Shown here one piece after another: positions 12,852-24,134 of a stretch of DNA of 64,000 bases. The stretch lies in contig NC_056051.1 of NCBI RefSeq assembly GCF_004379255.2, positions 24,855,267-24,919,266 on the forward strand. Direction: 5' to 3'. Numbering within the stretch: position 1 is the first letter of the stretch; each line of letters opens with the position of its first letter. A model generated the notes under the pieces. It saw only the letters and a list, made by a program, of their open reading frames with translations, was not told the DNA's origin and did no database searches. The stretch is from Salvia splendens. Lineage: Eukaryota; Streptophyta; Magnoliopsida; Lamiales; Lamiaceae. The translations under genes and the position numbers were made by a program.

Positions 12852-13932
12852 TTTATTGTTGCCTTATTTTTCTTGATTTTGTGTGATGTGAAAAAATGAA
12901 TTATGGGAAGAGGAGTGATGGATAGGAATTTGGGTAGCTTTTATGGAGGTGGTTATATGCAAGGGGTTATTGTTGCATGAAGTTTATGAGGTCAAGAAAA
13001 GTGTGCACATTTGGAAACTTTGGAGGCCCTTTGAAAAATACTACTACTACTAGACAAGATTGGGACATACCAATCCATAATATTGTTACACAACAGCTAA
13101 AAAGAATTTATTACTCTATTTATAATTATTCTAAAATTTTCGATTTTAGAAATTTGGGTTTTAGTTTTTCAAAGCTAATTTTATGTCTATGCTTCTATAG
13201 TACTACTACTACTACCGTTGTATCAATGTTGAACATTTTAAATTGTGTTCCTATTAGTTAGGAGAGTTGTCTCGCATGCATTTTATAAAATATTTTTGTT
13301 TTTACTAATAAACGTGGTCATGCTTATCTGAAGCCAACGTATAGAATATTCTTTGGCTCCTACATTCTCCAATGTCTTCAAAATTTTCAATCAAATTGAA
13401 GTATCATACGTACGTGTCATAGTTAGGTTGAACTATCATACGTATTTTTTAGTACGACCAATATATTTATGCTAAAGTGGTGTAACAACTAACCTCATTT
13501 TTGTTTTTCATCAACTCCCAATTTCTTCCCTAACAAAAATAAAAATGGACTTTGAGAGAACATGATGGTAAGTTGGTAACAAGTCAATAAAACAAATCGA
13601 AAATGACACAAAGTTAGGAGCAAAAATGATTGATTAATCCAAGTAATAATTTCTTCAATAAAGGAGCCCTTAGTGGTAAAAATGATTAATACTGTATCTT
13701 TGTTGATTGTTAATGGATCACTAATTACTTGTTCAATGAAAGGGACTTGCGTTAATCACGGCGTGCATGTATTGGTGCCAACTGCCAAGCTTGGTTAGTG
13801 GTCTTTTGACTTGGCCTCTTTTGTAGTTTGAAAGATAATTATCAAAATTTAAATAATTATATAAAAATAACAGCAAAAATAACAATAATATTTAAAATTA
13901 TGCAACGATATATACAGAATGATTGGGTGATA

Positions 13933-14103
13933 TAATGATCGGAATTGAAGTCGAAATTATGATCTTAGCTATCGGATATTATGATTTTTGAACCATATCT
14001 AAACACGAGAAATATAAGATAATGATCGGATGTCGGACTTCTAATCTTAGCCATTGGATATTATTGATTTTAGTACCATATCTAGACTCGAGGAATATAC
14101 GAT
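13933..14103. repeat. Diverged tandem duplication, two units of about 87 bp
   Basis: Units at about 13933-14019 and 14020-14103 both begin TAATGATCGGA. Both contain a TCTTAGC.AT.GGATATTAT block, an ACCATATCTA.AC.CGAG block and a final AATATA. Many substitutions separate them, so this is not a recent event. Confidence 0.7.
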
Positions 14104-14570
14104 GCACATGGTGGCGGATCGGAGCCTCATGGCTCCTATAGGTAGGGCAAGTGCCCCTTTCAAAAATTAATATCTATTTTTTTCTTTGAATTGGCAAATT
14201 CATTTAAATTTCTTCTTAAATGCCCTTTTTAAATTCTTAAAAAAATTAATTACATTATTGCCCTTTTTTAATTCTTCAAAATAATTATGTGCAATTTTGC
14301 CCTTTCTAGGTCTTGATTGCACCGTGCACGTGATTTACAATCTTGAGTTTAAATTTGAATGTCAATATTTTGACCAAATTATGTACGGTATTTTTCTCTA
14401 TATAAAAGTGTAAATTTTGCGTACCACATAATTGTAGTCGTTAATAAGGTTAGTGAAATTAAATATTATTTCTATTATTGTTGTTGTGTTTTTCTTTATT
14501 CTACATGGCGAAAAGTAAGACTATATCGTAAAATTCGCCCGCTTTCAATTTTGAATATATATATATATAA

Positions 14571-14925
14571 TGAGTTTTGATCTATGCAAAACTAGATTTA
14601 AATACAGAAACGCAGAACAATATCATACGTATGGCACTTTTAGGTCATAGTTAGTTAATTTTTAGGTCATGCTAACAAAGCATGACCTAAAATGATCTTA
14701 GCATGACATTAAACTCAAATATTATAATATGACCTAAAATTGCTTAATTATGACCTTCCGTGTTTTTGGTTAATTATTGACCATTAGATCATCTAATCCT
14801 AGGGCCAAGATTTGGGCTGCATTTCTGGATTTAAATGCATTTTTATTTTGATCATCTCCCTACAATTTATATAGTTAGTTAATTTTCTGTATTTAAATCT
14901 AGTTTTATTTTGATCGGGATCTCCA
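14571..14925. mobile_element. MITE-like inverted-repeat element, about 355 bp
   Basis: The ends are inverted copies: AAAACTAGATTTAAATACAG at about 14588-14607 is matched by its reverse complement at about 14885-14908. The element sits between AT dinucleotide runs, which hide any target duplication. The interior has further inverted motifs around GGTCATGC/GCATGACC. It has no coding capacity and the superfamily is not clear. Confidence 0.65.
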
Positions 14926-14946
14926 TATATATATATATATATATAT

Positions 14947-15695
14947 AGGGTCTTGTTAGGTTGAGATTTTTTAGCTTAATTGAGAATTGAGATGCATTTT
15001 CAGCCACTCATTTTGAAATGTCAACTACAAGTAGATTATATCAACTAAGGGTATTATCGTCATTTCATTTCAATAGCCAGAATATCAAATGTCAACAACT
15101 CGTATTAAAATGTCAACAACTAAAAAAAATTTATTTTTTTATTTTTTTAAATTTATTTTTTTATTTTTATAAAATTTTTTAAAAAATTTTTTTAAATTTT
15201 TTTAATTTTTTTAATTTTCACGCGATGTCAACTACGATGTGTAGCCTGCACATCAAATGTCAATAGCCCTGCACATCAAATGTCAATAGCCTGCACATCA
15301 AATGTCAACAGGTTATAGTTGACATTATATGTGTATAGGTGATATGAATCGTATATGTAGTTGACATTATATATGTGCAGTTGACATGAATTGTATATGT
15401 AGTTGACATTATATGTGTGTAGTTGACATGAATTGTATATGTAGTTGACAAAAAAATAAAAATAATAAAAAAAAATAAAAAATTGAAAAAAAAATTTAAT
15501 TTTTTTTAAAAAAATAAAAAAATATTTATTAAATAAAATGTATGATGAAATTACCATTCTGCCCTTTCACAATTAATTAATGTAAAAATATTTTCCATGT
15601 GGTAAATTCTGGACCACTCATTTAATAAAAATGAGTGGCTAATAATGCATCTCAATTCTCAATTAGGCTAAAAAATCTCAATTGATCACAACCCT
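14947..15695. mobile_element. Inverted-repeat element of about 749 bp with an internal minisatellite
   Basis: It begins AGGGTCTTGTTAGGTTGAGA and ends in the inverted sequence ATTGATCACAACCCT. Terminal inverted repeats extend about 70 bp and include GAGATTTTTTAGC, AATTGAGAATTGAGATGCAT and AGCCACTCATTTT. (AT)n runs flank both ends, so a TA-type target is likely. The core has poly-T/poly-A stretches and a tandem array (about 15230-15450) rich in TGTAGTTGACAT and CACATCAAATGTCAA. No transposase is present. It is non-autonomous and its superfamily is uncertain. Confidence 0.75.
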
Positions 15696-16407
15696 ATATA
15701 TATATATATATATGAACACGAGACAATTTACCATAATTTAATTGGAATGAATACCCTTTAATTAAAATATTAAATTCTATCTATAAATCATTTATTTAAT
15801 GAACGAAGAAGGTGGTTTAATATTATTACTTTAATTCAAATTTAACTAAAAAAACGTAATCACAGAGTGCCTAACACATTATTTATTTTCTGTTATTATG
15901 AAAAAGTGCCTAACACTCTGATAATAATAGGATAGAGTTCTGTGGTTATCAACATATATGGAGATTGAGTTTGAGTGTTTGACCATGACTCACAAAAAGG
16001 GGATCCATAATCCATTCCGATGTTCGGCTCATTTTCATTTAACAAATTAAATAAATTTTTAGATTTTAAAATTCGTCACTTTTTTATTAAATTTTGTTGA
16101 AGTTATATAATCCTACTAGAAGTATCTAATCAATTTGCATTTATATAATAAATCATGAGTATATACGTAAATTCAGGCTACGTAAATCTACAAAGGCCTA
16201 GTAACTCAGTAATGCATATCACTGTAGTAAATAGTTTCAAAATAATCATGTCACAAATTTTATACACTAATCAATAATCAAGAATGAAGCAAATAAATAC
16301 ATTAGCAGCCATGAGAGTCGTCTCTCTTACTCGATTCTCAATTCTGTACTGTGTAAAAGAATCGTGTATATAAAAAAAAAATTCAAATGCAACAAATGAG
16401 TGCAAAA

Positions 16408-18569
16408 TCACACCTCTTGAGAGCTCCTAAGCTGCTCCAACAAAGCTGCAGCCTTCCTCTTGGCTCTCTCCGAGCCCGACTCTGCCAGCTCGGCAAGCGC
16501 CCTTGCTGCTCCAAGCCTGCTCAGGCACGCAAGATTCACGCTGTTTCTCCTGCAAATCGAGACCAGAATAACCACAGCATTCTCCCTGCAATGAGGCAGC
16601 CCCGTCCCAAGAAGATCCGTCAAGACATGAATCGTTGCTCCCGCTGCCACAAGGGCCGCCTTTGCCTCGTGGTGGCTGACAAGAACAGAGAGAATGGTGA
16701 GAGCCTCATCAACCATCGAATCCGTAAGCATCTTGATCAGCACTGGTACAATGCCGGCCGTCACAGCGCGTCCCTTGTTTCCTTGATAGATGCAGAGGTT
16801 GAACAAGGCGGTGGCAGCGTCTTTCTTCCCTCTCGATGTCCCATTCTGGAGCAGTTCCACCAGTGCAGGTATTGCCCCGGATGCACCGATGATTATCTTG
16901 TTCTCGTCCGCGACGGACAGGCTGAAGAGGGTCGCTGCAGCGTTCTCCTTCGCCTCCACGCTTCCCTCTCTCAGGACTTGCACAACGGAGGGGACTGCGC
17001 TGGCTAGCATGATGAGCTCTATATTCTCCTTGTAGATGGAGAGATTGAGAATTGAGGTCACTGCATTATCTTGAACCTCACCATCATCGGATGCCAAGAG
17101 GTTAACCAAAATCGGGATAGCTCCAGCTGCTGCAAGCAAGATTCTGTTATCCGTGCTTCGTTTAGAGAGTGATCGAATTTCAGCAACAGCAGCCCTGATT
17201 TCCTTGACACACTGACTTGCAAGCCTACAGACAAGAGCCTCGATTGCAGCCATGTCGCCCTTGACATCACGAAATGATCCATCGCTCCTTTTCAGCCTCC
17301 CGTTCACTACCGAAGCCAGCTTAACTGCCTCATGCTTCACGTGCCACTGAGATATTAGGCTTCTCAACGCATAATTCGGAGTGAGACTGAGATTCTGCAG
17401 CTTCTGCCGCGTTTTTGGGCATGTTGTGTTGCCACAGTCCAACCATTTCTGTATATAACATCTCTCATATGTCTGAAACAGCAAAAACCAAACCACATTG
17501 TAGTAAAACTGTAAAAGCAAACGACATCGTGAATAAGGCTACCGGTTAGACCATTATACCTGTCCCGTGGCCACAACAACCGGATCCCTCATGAGCTCGA
17601 GAGAGATAGGGCAGCGCAGATCATCAGGAACGGAAACAGATTCAGGCTTCTTGCTCTCCTCTAGTGCTTTGCACGGCACGCTTACAGGGTTGCTTACATC
17701 CTCGTTCAAGATATGATCAACGGCCTCAATGCCTTCTCCTACGCCATCCATTTTCGCGCTAGCTTCATCACCAGTGTTTACAACATTGTCTAAATGTAGA
17801 CCTTCAATCTCTTTTTCTAAAGGCTGAGATAAGCTCGAGTTTAGAGGGCGTCCGTGTCTATCACCGGCTCGTCTCAACTGCAATCGCACTAACTCAACCT
17901 AATGAAAGGATTATGATGTTTAGGAATGAATCATCTCCAAAAATTTAGTATAAAGATGATTAATTGCTAATGCTAACAACCTCTTCAAGCACTTCTTCTG
18001 AAATGTTGAGATCATCATAAGGCAAATTGTCCAATGCTTTCTCCAATTTCCATGTTACACATTGAAATTGGAACAGAATTTTCTTTGTGGCATCATCCTA
18101 AAATGCAGAAATCAAACAAGATAAACTAACTTAAAATAACTGCTCAGTTAAAGCATTTCAAATCAACGTAATTGAATATTCACAAAAATGCTTCTATAAA
18201 CTTGATAAATCAAATGGTACACAAAAAGGAGCATTTTTGCACCATACAGTCCATACTTACACAAGAGAGCTCGGAGTTATCGGAGCCGTTAGCAGCAAAC
18301 AGGAGCCTTTTTGCAACGAGAAGAGCTAAATTCAGATCAGCGAAGCCGGAATTAGGGAAAGAAGAAGAGCCCATTCGACAATTATGTCGAATTCTCTCCG
18401 AATCTTCGATTTCTTCAAGGAAATGAGCCAAAAGCGAGACTCTTCTCCCCAATTCCGTGCATTCTCTCTTGAAGAAACCGGAGAAGCCCGCGGCAGAGAT
18501 ACGGGAGACGTCTCGGACGAGGCGGAGAAGAACGGCTCCGTTCACCAGAGTCGTAACTTCGCCGGCCAT
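16408..18569 (-). CDS. PUB11: U-box and ARM-repeat E3 ubiquitin ligase, PUB10/PUB11 type
   Basis: This family transfers ubiquitin from an E2 enzyme to substrates through the U-box; members act in stress, hormone and light signalling. Four exons on the minus strand join in frame: 18569-18261, 18097-17981, 17898-17560 and 17472-16408. They give 609 residues, close to known PUB10/PUB11 lengths. The N-terminal third (1-230) is the helical UND region. The U-box spans about 233-306, starting DLRCPISLELMRDPVVVATG, with the intron-split continuation TYERCYIQKWLDCG and CPKTRQKL. ARM repeats fill about 325-609, with blocks such as NRILLAAAGAIPILVNLL, AAATLFSLSVADENK and KKDAATALFNLCIYQGNKGR. The start MAGEVTTLV at 18569 is preferred over an ATG 13 codons upstream because it matches the family N-terminus. 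No lesion is seen. PUB10 and PUB11 cannot be told apart here. Confidence 0.95.
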
Positions 18570-20723
18570 TTCAGGAGCGGAAGCGAGGTTTCTGATTGGC
18601 ATTTTCACAAACGGAATGTCGACATCGTGGTATGGGATGTGAACGTTATTATAAAGGTTTGCTGTAATAGCCCATCATATCCGACTAATTTTAAACTAAC
18701 AGATTTTCTATATCCAATTTTACGATTCATTTTTTTTAGTGGTAATTTGATGGAGATCAACTAACAATTAATCTCTAGAATTGTGGAAGGAAATCTATAA
18801 AAAAAATTTAAATTGATTTTTTGGTGGGCAACTCGAATAATACATAATTATTTTTTATTTAATAATCTTAAAAATTTTATGCAAATGTGTTGATTATTTT
18901 TAAATATTTCATGTATATTTAAAACTATTACTCCACATAAAACTAATGAATTCGCATAATCAACTATTTCCATGATTATAGGACATTGGAATTTTAAATG
19001 ATAGTACTACTATTACTATCTAGTATTTAAATTATTTGCAGGATTATATAGTACGATCATCTGAATTATGAAATTAATTAGATTTGATTTGAAAATTTAA
19101 ATCAACACGAAATATTATTAAATTTCAAAACTAATTAAAATCGAAAATAATACAAATACTAGTAAAATCCTATGACGCTAAACATTATACAAAATCACTA
19201 TTCGCATCGAAAATTTGATTTATTCGAACACTAATTATCCGTCCAATTATTTTACTTAAGCCTATTTTAAATTATTAAATTATATTCTCTTCGTTCACTA
19301 TTAAATCTCTCTATGCTATTTCAGAATGTTTGTTGTTACTATATGTTTTGTTTCATTTTTGTTATATTTGGTAGGTAAACTTTAGATTCCTTTTTGTTGT
19401 TATATGTAACGTTTCATTTTTTGGCAGGTAAACTTTAGATTCCATTCAATTTAACATTTAATTATAGGCAGTATAGTATATATAAATAAGACTAATATTA
19501 TAGCAACTTTTAACATATATTTGTCCACATTTTTATACTTTGTCGATTATAAATGAAAAACTTATTAGGAGATAGAATAAATATTATATTGATTTAATCT
19601 ACACGTACAACATTTTCAATAATGAATTCGCACCAACGCGCAAATCGGAACAAAATATTTTATTGAGAGAGAGATATAGAAAAGAAAATAGGGTATATTT
19701 TGGGGCCACAAAAAGGAGAAATTGGTTAATATATTTGGTAGAAACAAACGAGTACAGTTGACAGAATATAATGTATGGTTGTTAAGAAACTATATGCTGT
19801 AATAAGTCATAATTAATATTTTTATTTATCAAACACATCATAACATATTGGGAAATTATATGCTCTAGTGCGAATTCTATGTTGAAAAATGGCTCCCTTT
19901 TGTGAGACTTATTAGGCAACCAAACTTTTTTTTTTTTGCTTTAAGTAATAATACAAAACAGCTCATTTGCTTATCTCTACTCATCTCTTTATTGTTTTTT
20001 TTTCAACAAAAAGTAAATTGTAGTAGTTGTTAGAATAAAATACAAAAATAATCACGGATATAAATTAAACGAGCACATGAAATGTTTACTCAGTTGGATA
20101 CTATTTGCATCGATGTATAATAGCGCCATCAAGTTAAAGATGTTACTGTATTTTGAATGTGTATTTTACAATAAGAAAATAACTTTATATATATAGGCAA
20201 TATAGGTTATAAAAGTTAATAAGAAATACTATATCTCTTCTTCATATATTAATTTTATAAATATAATAATTCAATAAAGTGTGAATTTCATTTGTTTATG
20301 AAACTTTTAATTACTACTCCATATTTTTCTCAAAATAATAAAATGAGAATGTTTTGATTTTCAGAAGGAGCAGCGGTGAGGTAGGTGTCAAATTATAATT
20401 ATTAGAGATACGCTCCAAAATTCTTTATTTCGAAATACTATATCTATCCACTAATCATTATTCCAGACAAGTAACCAAAAAAATAAACATACCAAAGTCA
20501 GCTAACAATTATTGTAGACATATATACCTTCCAAATTCATTAAATCTGACATTTTCATTGATCCACACGTTTGGACGGCCATTGACTGGCGTGCAATTTT
20601 TTTTTCATTTATTTTATTTAGGAAATCTTTTCATTCCCATTAGTTTAATCGTAAAATTACATATCATGTCATATGAATGCTACGCAAGAACATTATAAAA
20701 TCAATATAAATTGTACTACTACA
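18570..20723. other. Intergenic region upstream of the U-box gene
   Basis: About 2.1 kb of AT-rich DNA. The part next to 18570 should hold the U-box gene promoter, but I see no convincing TATA box. There is a small tandem duplication near 19.33-19.44 kb and otherwise nothing recognisable. Confidence 0.55.
19328..19443. repeat. Tandem duplication, two units of about 55-64 bp
   Basis: Two units each contain TTGTTGTTA, a GTTTCATTTTT block and end GGTAAACTTTAGATTCC (at about 19371-19390 and 19428-19443). Confidence 0.75.
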
Positions 20724-20835
20724 AAAAAGACTTAGATATACTTTTGGGCTTATATATAGTTCGTGATTTAAGAGTATCTAAAAAGACTTAGATATACTTT
20801 TGGGCTTATATATAGTTCGTGATTTAAGAGTATCT
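20724..20835. repeat. Exact tandem duplication of 56 bp
   Basis: Units 20724-20779 and 20780-20835 are identical by eye, from AAAAAGACTTAGATATAC to GATTTAAGAGTATCT. The second unit ends inside the first bases of the adjacent MITE terminal repeat, so the MITE edge was part of the duplicated segment. Confidence 0.9.
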
Positions 20836-20933
20836 ATAATAGGGAGGAATCATTGTTGGACAAGCCACTTTTATTTATCCATAGCCACTTATTTATCCAC
20901 AGCCATAAAAAAAAATGTCCATAGCAATAGAGG

Positions 20934-23900
20934 TGTAACGACCCGCTAAGCCGATATTATTATAAACTATATTATTATTAGCTTGATTATTTATATAATT
21001 GACTTTTATGCGATTTAAATCCGAGCTACGATAGATTGACGTCATTGTTTGTTTTGACGATAGGAAAGTGAATAAAACACGTAAATAAATATATTACACT
21101 TGTATGAATATAATAAATTTAAATGAATAAATAAATAAGACCCAAAAATTTAAAATTTTAATGTCCGATACATCCCACAAAAGTCCAACAAAATTTAATT
21201 TATACATCCTACGTTCTAAGAAAATCGGGTGCTTCAACGCGGACAGCCACGAACTTGAACCGATTATACCTACACCAAATTAAGAAAACGAATAAATAAA
21301 TAATCAATTAATAAAAAAATAATAATAAAAAAATATATATTAATAAATAAAAAGGAATGCAGATCCCTTGGGCTCATTTTTTTTCAGACACAACATTAAA
21401 TGGTGCATTTAATTAGAGAAGGAAATCATTCTCCAGATAAAGAAGAATATTTGAGATAGGATTATGTCAAGGCCACTTGCTTTTCCTCACACCTAAATAT
21501 CATCACCGCCTCACCCTTCCACCGCCTCATCCTTTCACCAAAGTTTATTCATCTTAAAAAAAAAAAGGACAACAGATGATCCATTTCCTTCCCTATCACT
21601 GCAACGAGCCGCAACAAGAATTCAGGGAGATCTTTTCTTTTGAAAACCACGGCAGACTTCGAAGGGTGTCAAATTCCTAGATCAATCCTAACTGTGAAAT
21701 TGAAATTTTCCAACTTCAAGAACCTCCATTTTCAGCCTTGTGAACTCCACAACGTCCTACTCACGGAGGTATATCTTTTACTCGATTCTAAAGCATGAAC
21801 TTTTAGCAATTGTTTCACAGCATATCATAATCCACTTTCCCCCCACACACAATTATTTGAGCATAATCGATCGAACACCCACTGCGAAAGAAAATAATTT
21901 GTAAAAGGGACTTACCTTGCGGGGTGGTTCGGATTGGTTTCGGGACGAATCGGGGGCTGTGGTGATGTTTCGGGGCTGCACGACCACCGACGGAGCAGGG
22001 GCGAACAAACAGCCCGACTCTGTGCAGCGGCAGCAGCAGCGGCTGACTTTAGACAGCCGAGACGGTGGCTGGACGACGGCCACCAGCAGCGACGGTGTGC
22101 GGCGGAAGATCGGGAGGAGGAGGATCCGCGGCGACGTGAGCTGGAGACAAGAGAGAGAGGAGCGAGAGAGGAAAGAAATGATGGAGGGAACACGCCGGCG
22201 GTGGAGCGAAGGCGACGACGACGCCGGCGGGATGGCTGGTCGACGGAAATTTTGATTTGGGAGATGGATTCTTCCTATTGTGCAATTGGGGAAGAAGAGT
22301 GAATAGAGATTAAGAGAGAGGGGAGACCGATGGCGATAAGTGTGGGGGAGTATATGGGCTGATATTATGGGCTGATTTAATCCTAGAATTGGGGCTACTG
22401 TTTTTTTTCTAATTAATAGTTGGGCTAATTTAATTAGTGTTGGGACAATTTCTAATTTGGTGCAAATATTGTGGGCTAGTACTATGGAATATACAGTGGG
22501 CTAGAATAATTTAATTACTGGGCCAAGATTCATCAAAGAGCAAGACGAATTGTTTGACTGGATGGAATTAATTTCTAAGGGATTTTGGACGGAAGAATAA
22601 AATGGTTAAGAATATAAAATAATTTGTTATGATCCAAGTTGCTATAGTTTTTATAGAATAATTAGTAAGGTATAGAACACTAATTTTAGTTTGACCGATA
22701 ATTAAATAAATCTTTGAGTTGATAATTAAATTAATTGTGGGGAATTATTTAATTAATTCTCGGAATAAATCGATGTACAAATGATTTACCCCAAGTTTCG
22801 AAATAAATGTATTTGCGAGGGGAAATACTTGCGATAATTTAATTGTGCACTTTTATAATTTTTGGGATTTTAATTCGATATCGTGGAGGGAAACATGAGG
22901 AGCCAACATAGGAATTATGGGCGTAAGCGGCCGACCGGCATCGTCCCGCGACGCCTCGGGCGGCTGCTAAGGAAATGGAAAGAAAGAGGGAGACGACGTT
23001 CTCAACTCACAAAAATAATTAAGTTTAATAAAGAAGTGCTATTAATTAAATTTCCCAATTTAATTAATATGCAAGTTTCTAAAATTTTCTAATGGTGAAC
23101 AAATGATAAAAGAAATAAAGTAGGGGCATGCATTTCTATAAGTATGTGAATTTCTATTAAGTACGTTGTTTGTTTTCAAAAGGCTATCTCTGTGAGTTAA
23201 GGGTGGAGTCAGGAAAATTCAAGTTAAGGGAACTAAACGATCAAGGTGAGCTTTCTTATACTTAAAATACAAATCGTATTCTATGAAAACGCGAGCACAT
23301 GTTCGTGGATGTTTTAAAGATATTGTCTTGCCATAAATGTTTTGTGTATGATGCCTATCTGTTTGGCTAAGGCCAAGTGAATTATGAATGATGATATAAG
23401 TCGAATTCGGGTCCCAGTGAGGGTGGTGTCCCCACTCGGACTAGTGTACACAAGCTACCTCTGACATGTTGGGCAGAGCAGGTGACCGAGGAAGGTGGCC
23501 ACCTTCCCGGCACAAGGATACCTCTGACATATTGGGCAGAGAAGGTGACCGTGGAAGGTGGCCACCTTCCCGGCACATGTATGTAAGGTGACCGTGTGAG
23601 AACACCATCTCAACGGCACAATGTGATCAGATATGGCTAAGTACAGGAAAAAGGGACTGCAGTCCAATGTGATATTTTTAGTAAGCTCGGGTCTTTTCAA
23701 CAACACTCCGAGTGTTACTATGATGATGGCTTGACAATATGTTCAAATGTATATGTGTAATTTTCGGCAATGTGTTCACTGAGTACTTTTTGTACTCAGC
23801 CCTGCATATATTTCTAAATGTGCAGGTTGAGCAGCGAAGTGGTGGAGGAAGTGCTATTGAGACAAGACATTTAATTCAGTCAGATTTTGACTCTCGGAGG

Positions 23901-24119
23901 TTCATGTCTTCATACATGGAACCGCGTTCATTTGCTTCCGTTGTGCATCTTAAAATACTCAGGTCTAATTTTGTTCAAAACTCTGATTTTATTTCAAGCT
24001 ATTCCCATTTGTTTCGAGCTATGGTCGATTTTTGTTTTCCCCTTTCTTCCCCGTTTCTTTAATCCTCCCCTAGTCGCGATCAACCGTGTTTTCTATCCTT
24101 AGAAAATGCGGTCGTGACA
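20934..24119 (+). repeat. 5' LTR of the gypsy-like element (3,186 bp)
   Basis: TG...CA termini. It contains a GC-rich block (about 21915-22320) with overlapping short open frames on both strands that look like chance. A two-unit palindrome-bearing repeat lies at 23456-23581. The block TGAGTACTTTTTGTACTCAG (23779-23798) is an inverted repeat and could form a hairpin near the RNA end. Differences from the right LTR that I can see are one T in a T-run near 22392, one C/T change near 22958 and a 7 bp indel with a few substitutions near 23155. Confidence 0.92.
23456..23581 (+). repeat. Two 63 bp tandem units, each with an 18 bp perfect palindrome (5' LTR copy)
   Basis: Units start at 23456 and 23519 with TACCTCTGACAT. 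Each carries the self-complementary 18-mer GGAAGGTGGCCACCTTCC at 23490-23507 and 23552-23569. The same pair recurs in the right LTR. Confidence 0.95.
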
Positions 24120-24122
24120 GAG

Positions 24123-24134
24123 TGGTATCAGAGC
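24123..24134 (+). other. Primer-binding site (initiator-Met tRNA type)
   Basis: TGGTATCAGAGC begins 3 bp after the 5' LTR. It is the common plant retrotransposon primer site complementary to the 3' end of initiator methionine tRNA. Confidence 0.9.

Larger units (their letters stand above)
12852..16407. other. Intergenic region with several small repeats and MITEs
   Basis: AT-rich DNA lies between the PADRE gene (which reads away from it) and the 3' end of the U-box gene. It holds a tandem repeat near 13.9-14.1 kb and two inverted-repeat elements at 14.57-15.70 kb, listed separately. Nothing else in it looks coding. Confidence 0.6.

Noticed and set aside
15276..15557. Minus-strand frame with repeated YNVNYIY-type motifs
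   Set aside because: It is the translation of a minisatellite and A/T runs inside the inverted-repeat element.
16387..17007. Plus-strand open frame of 206 codons
   Set aside because: It lies opposite the last exon of the U-box gene, is Arg/Cys/Gln-rich and has no family resemblance. It is a shadow of the GC-richer exon.
21853..22302. Five overlapping open frames on both strands, repeated at 27954-28403
   Set aside because: They are low-complexity products of the GC-rich LTR island, present in both LTRs. None resembles a protein family.
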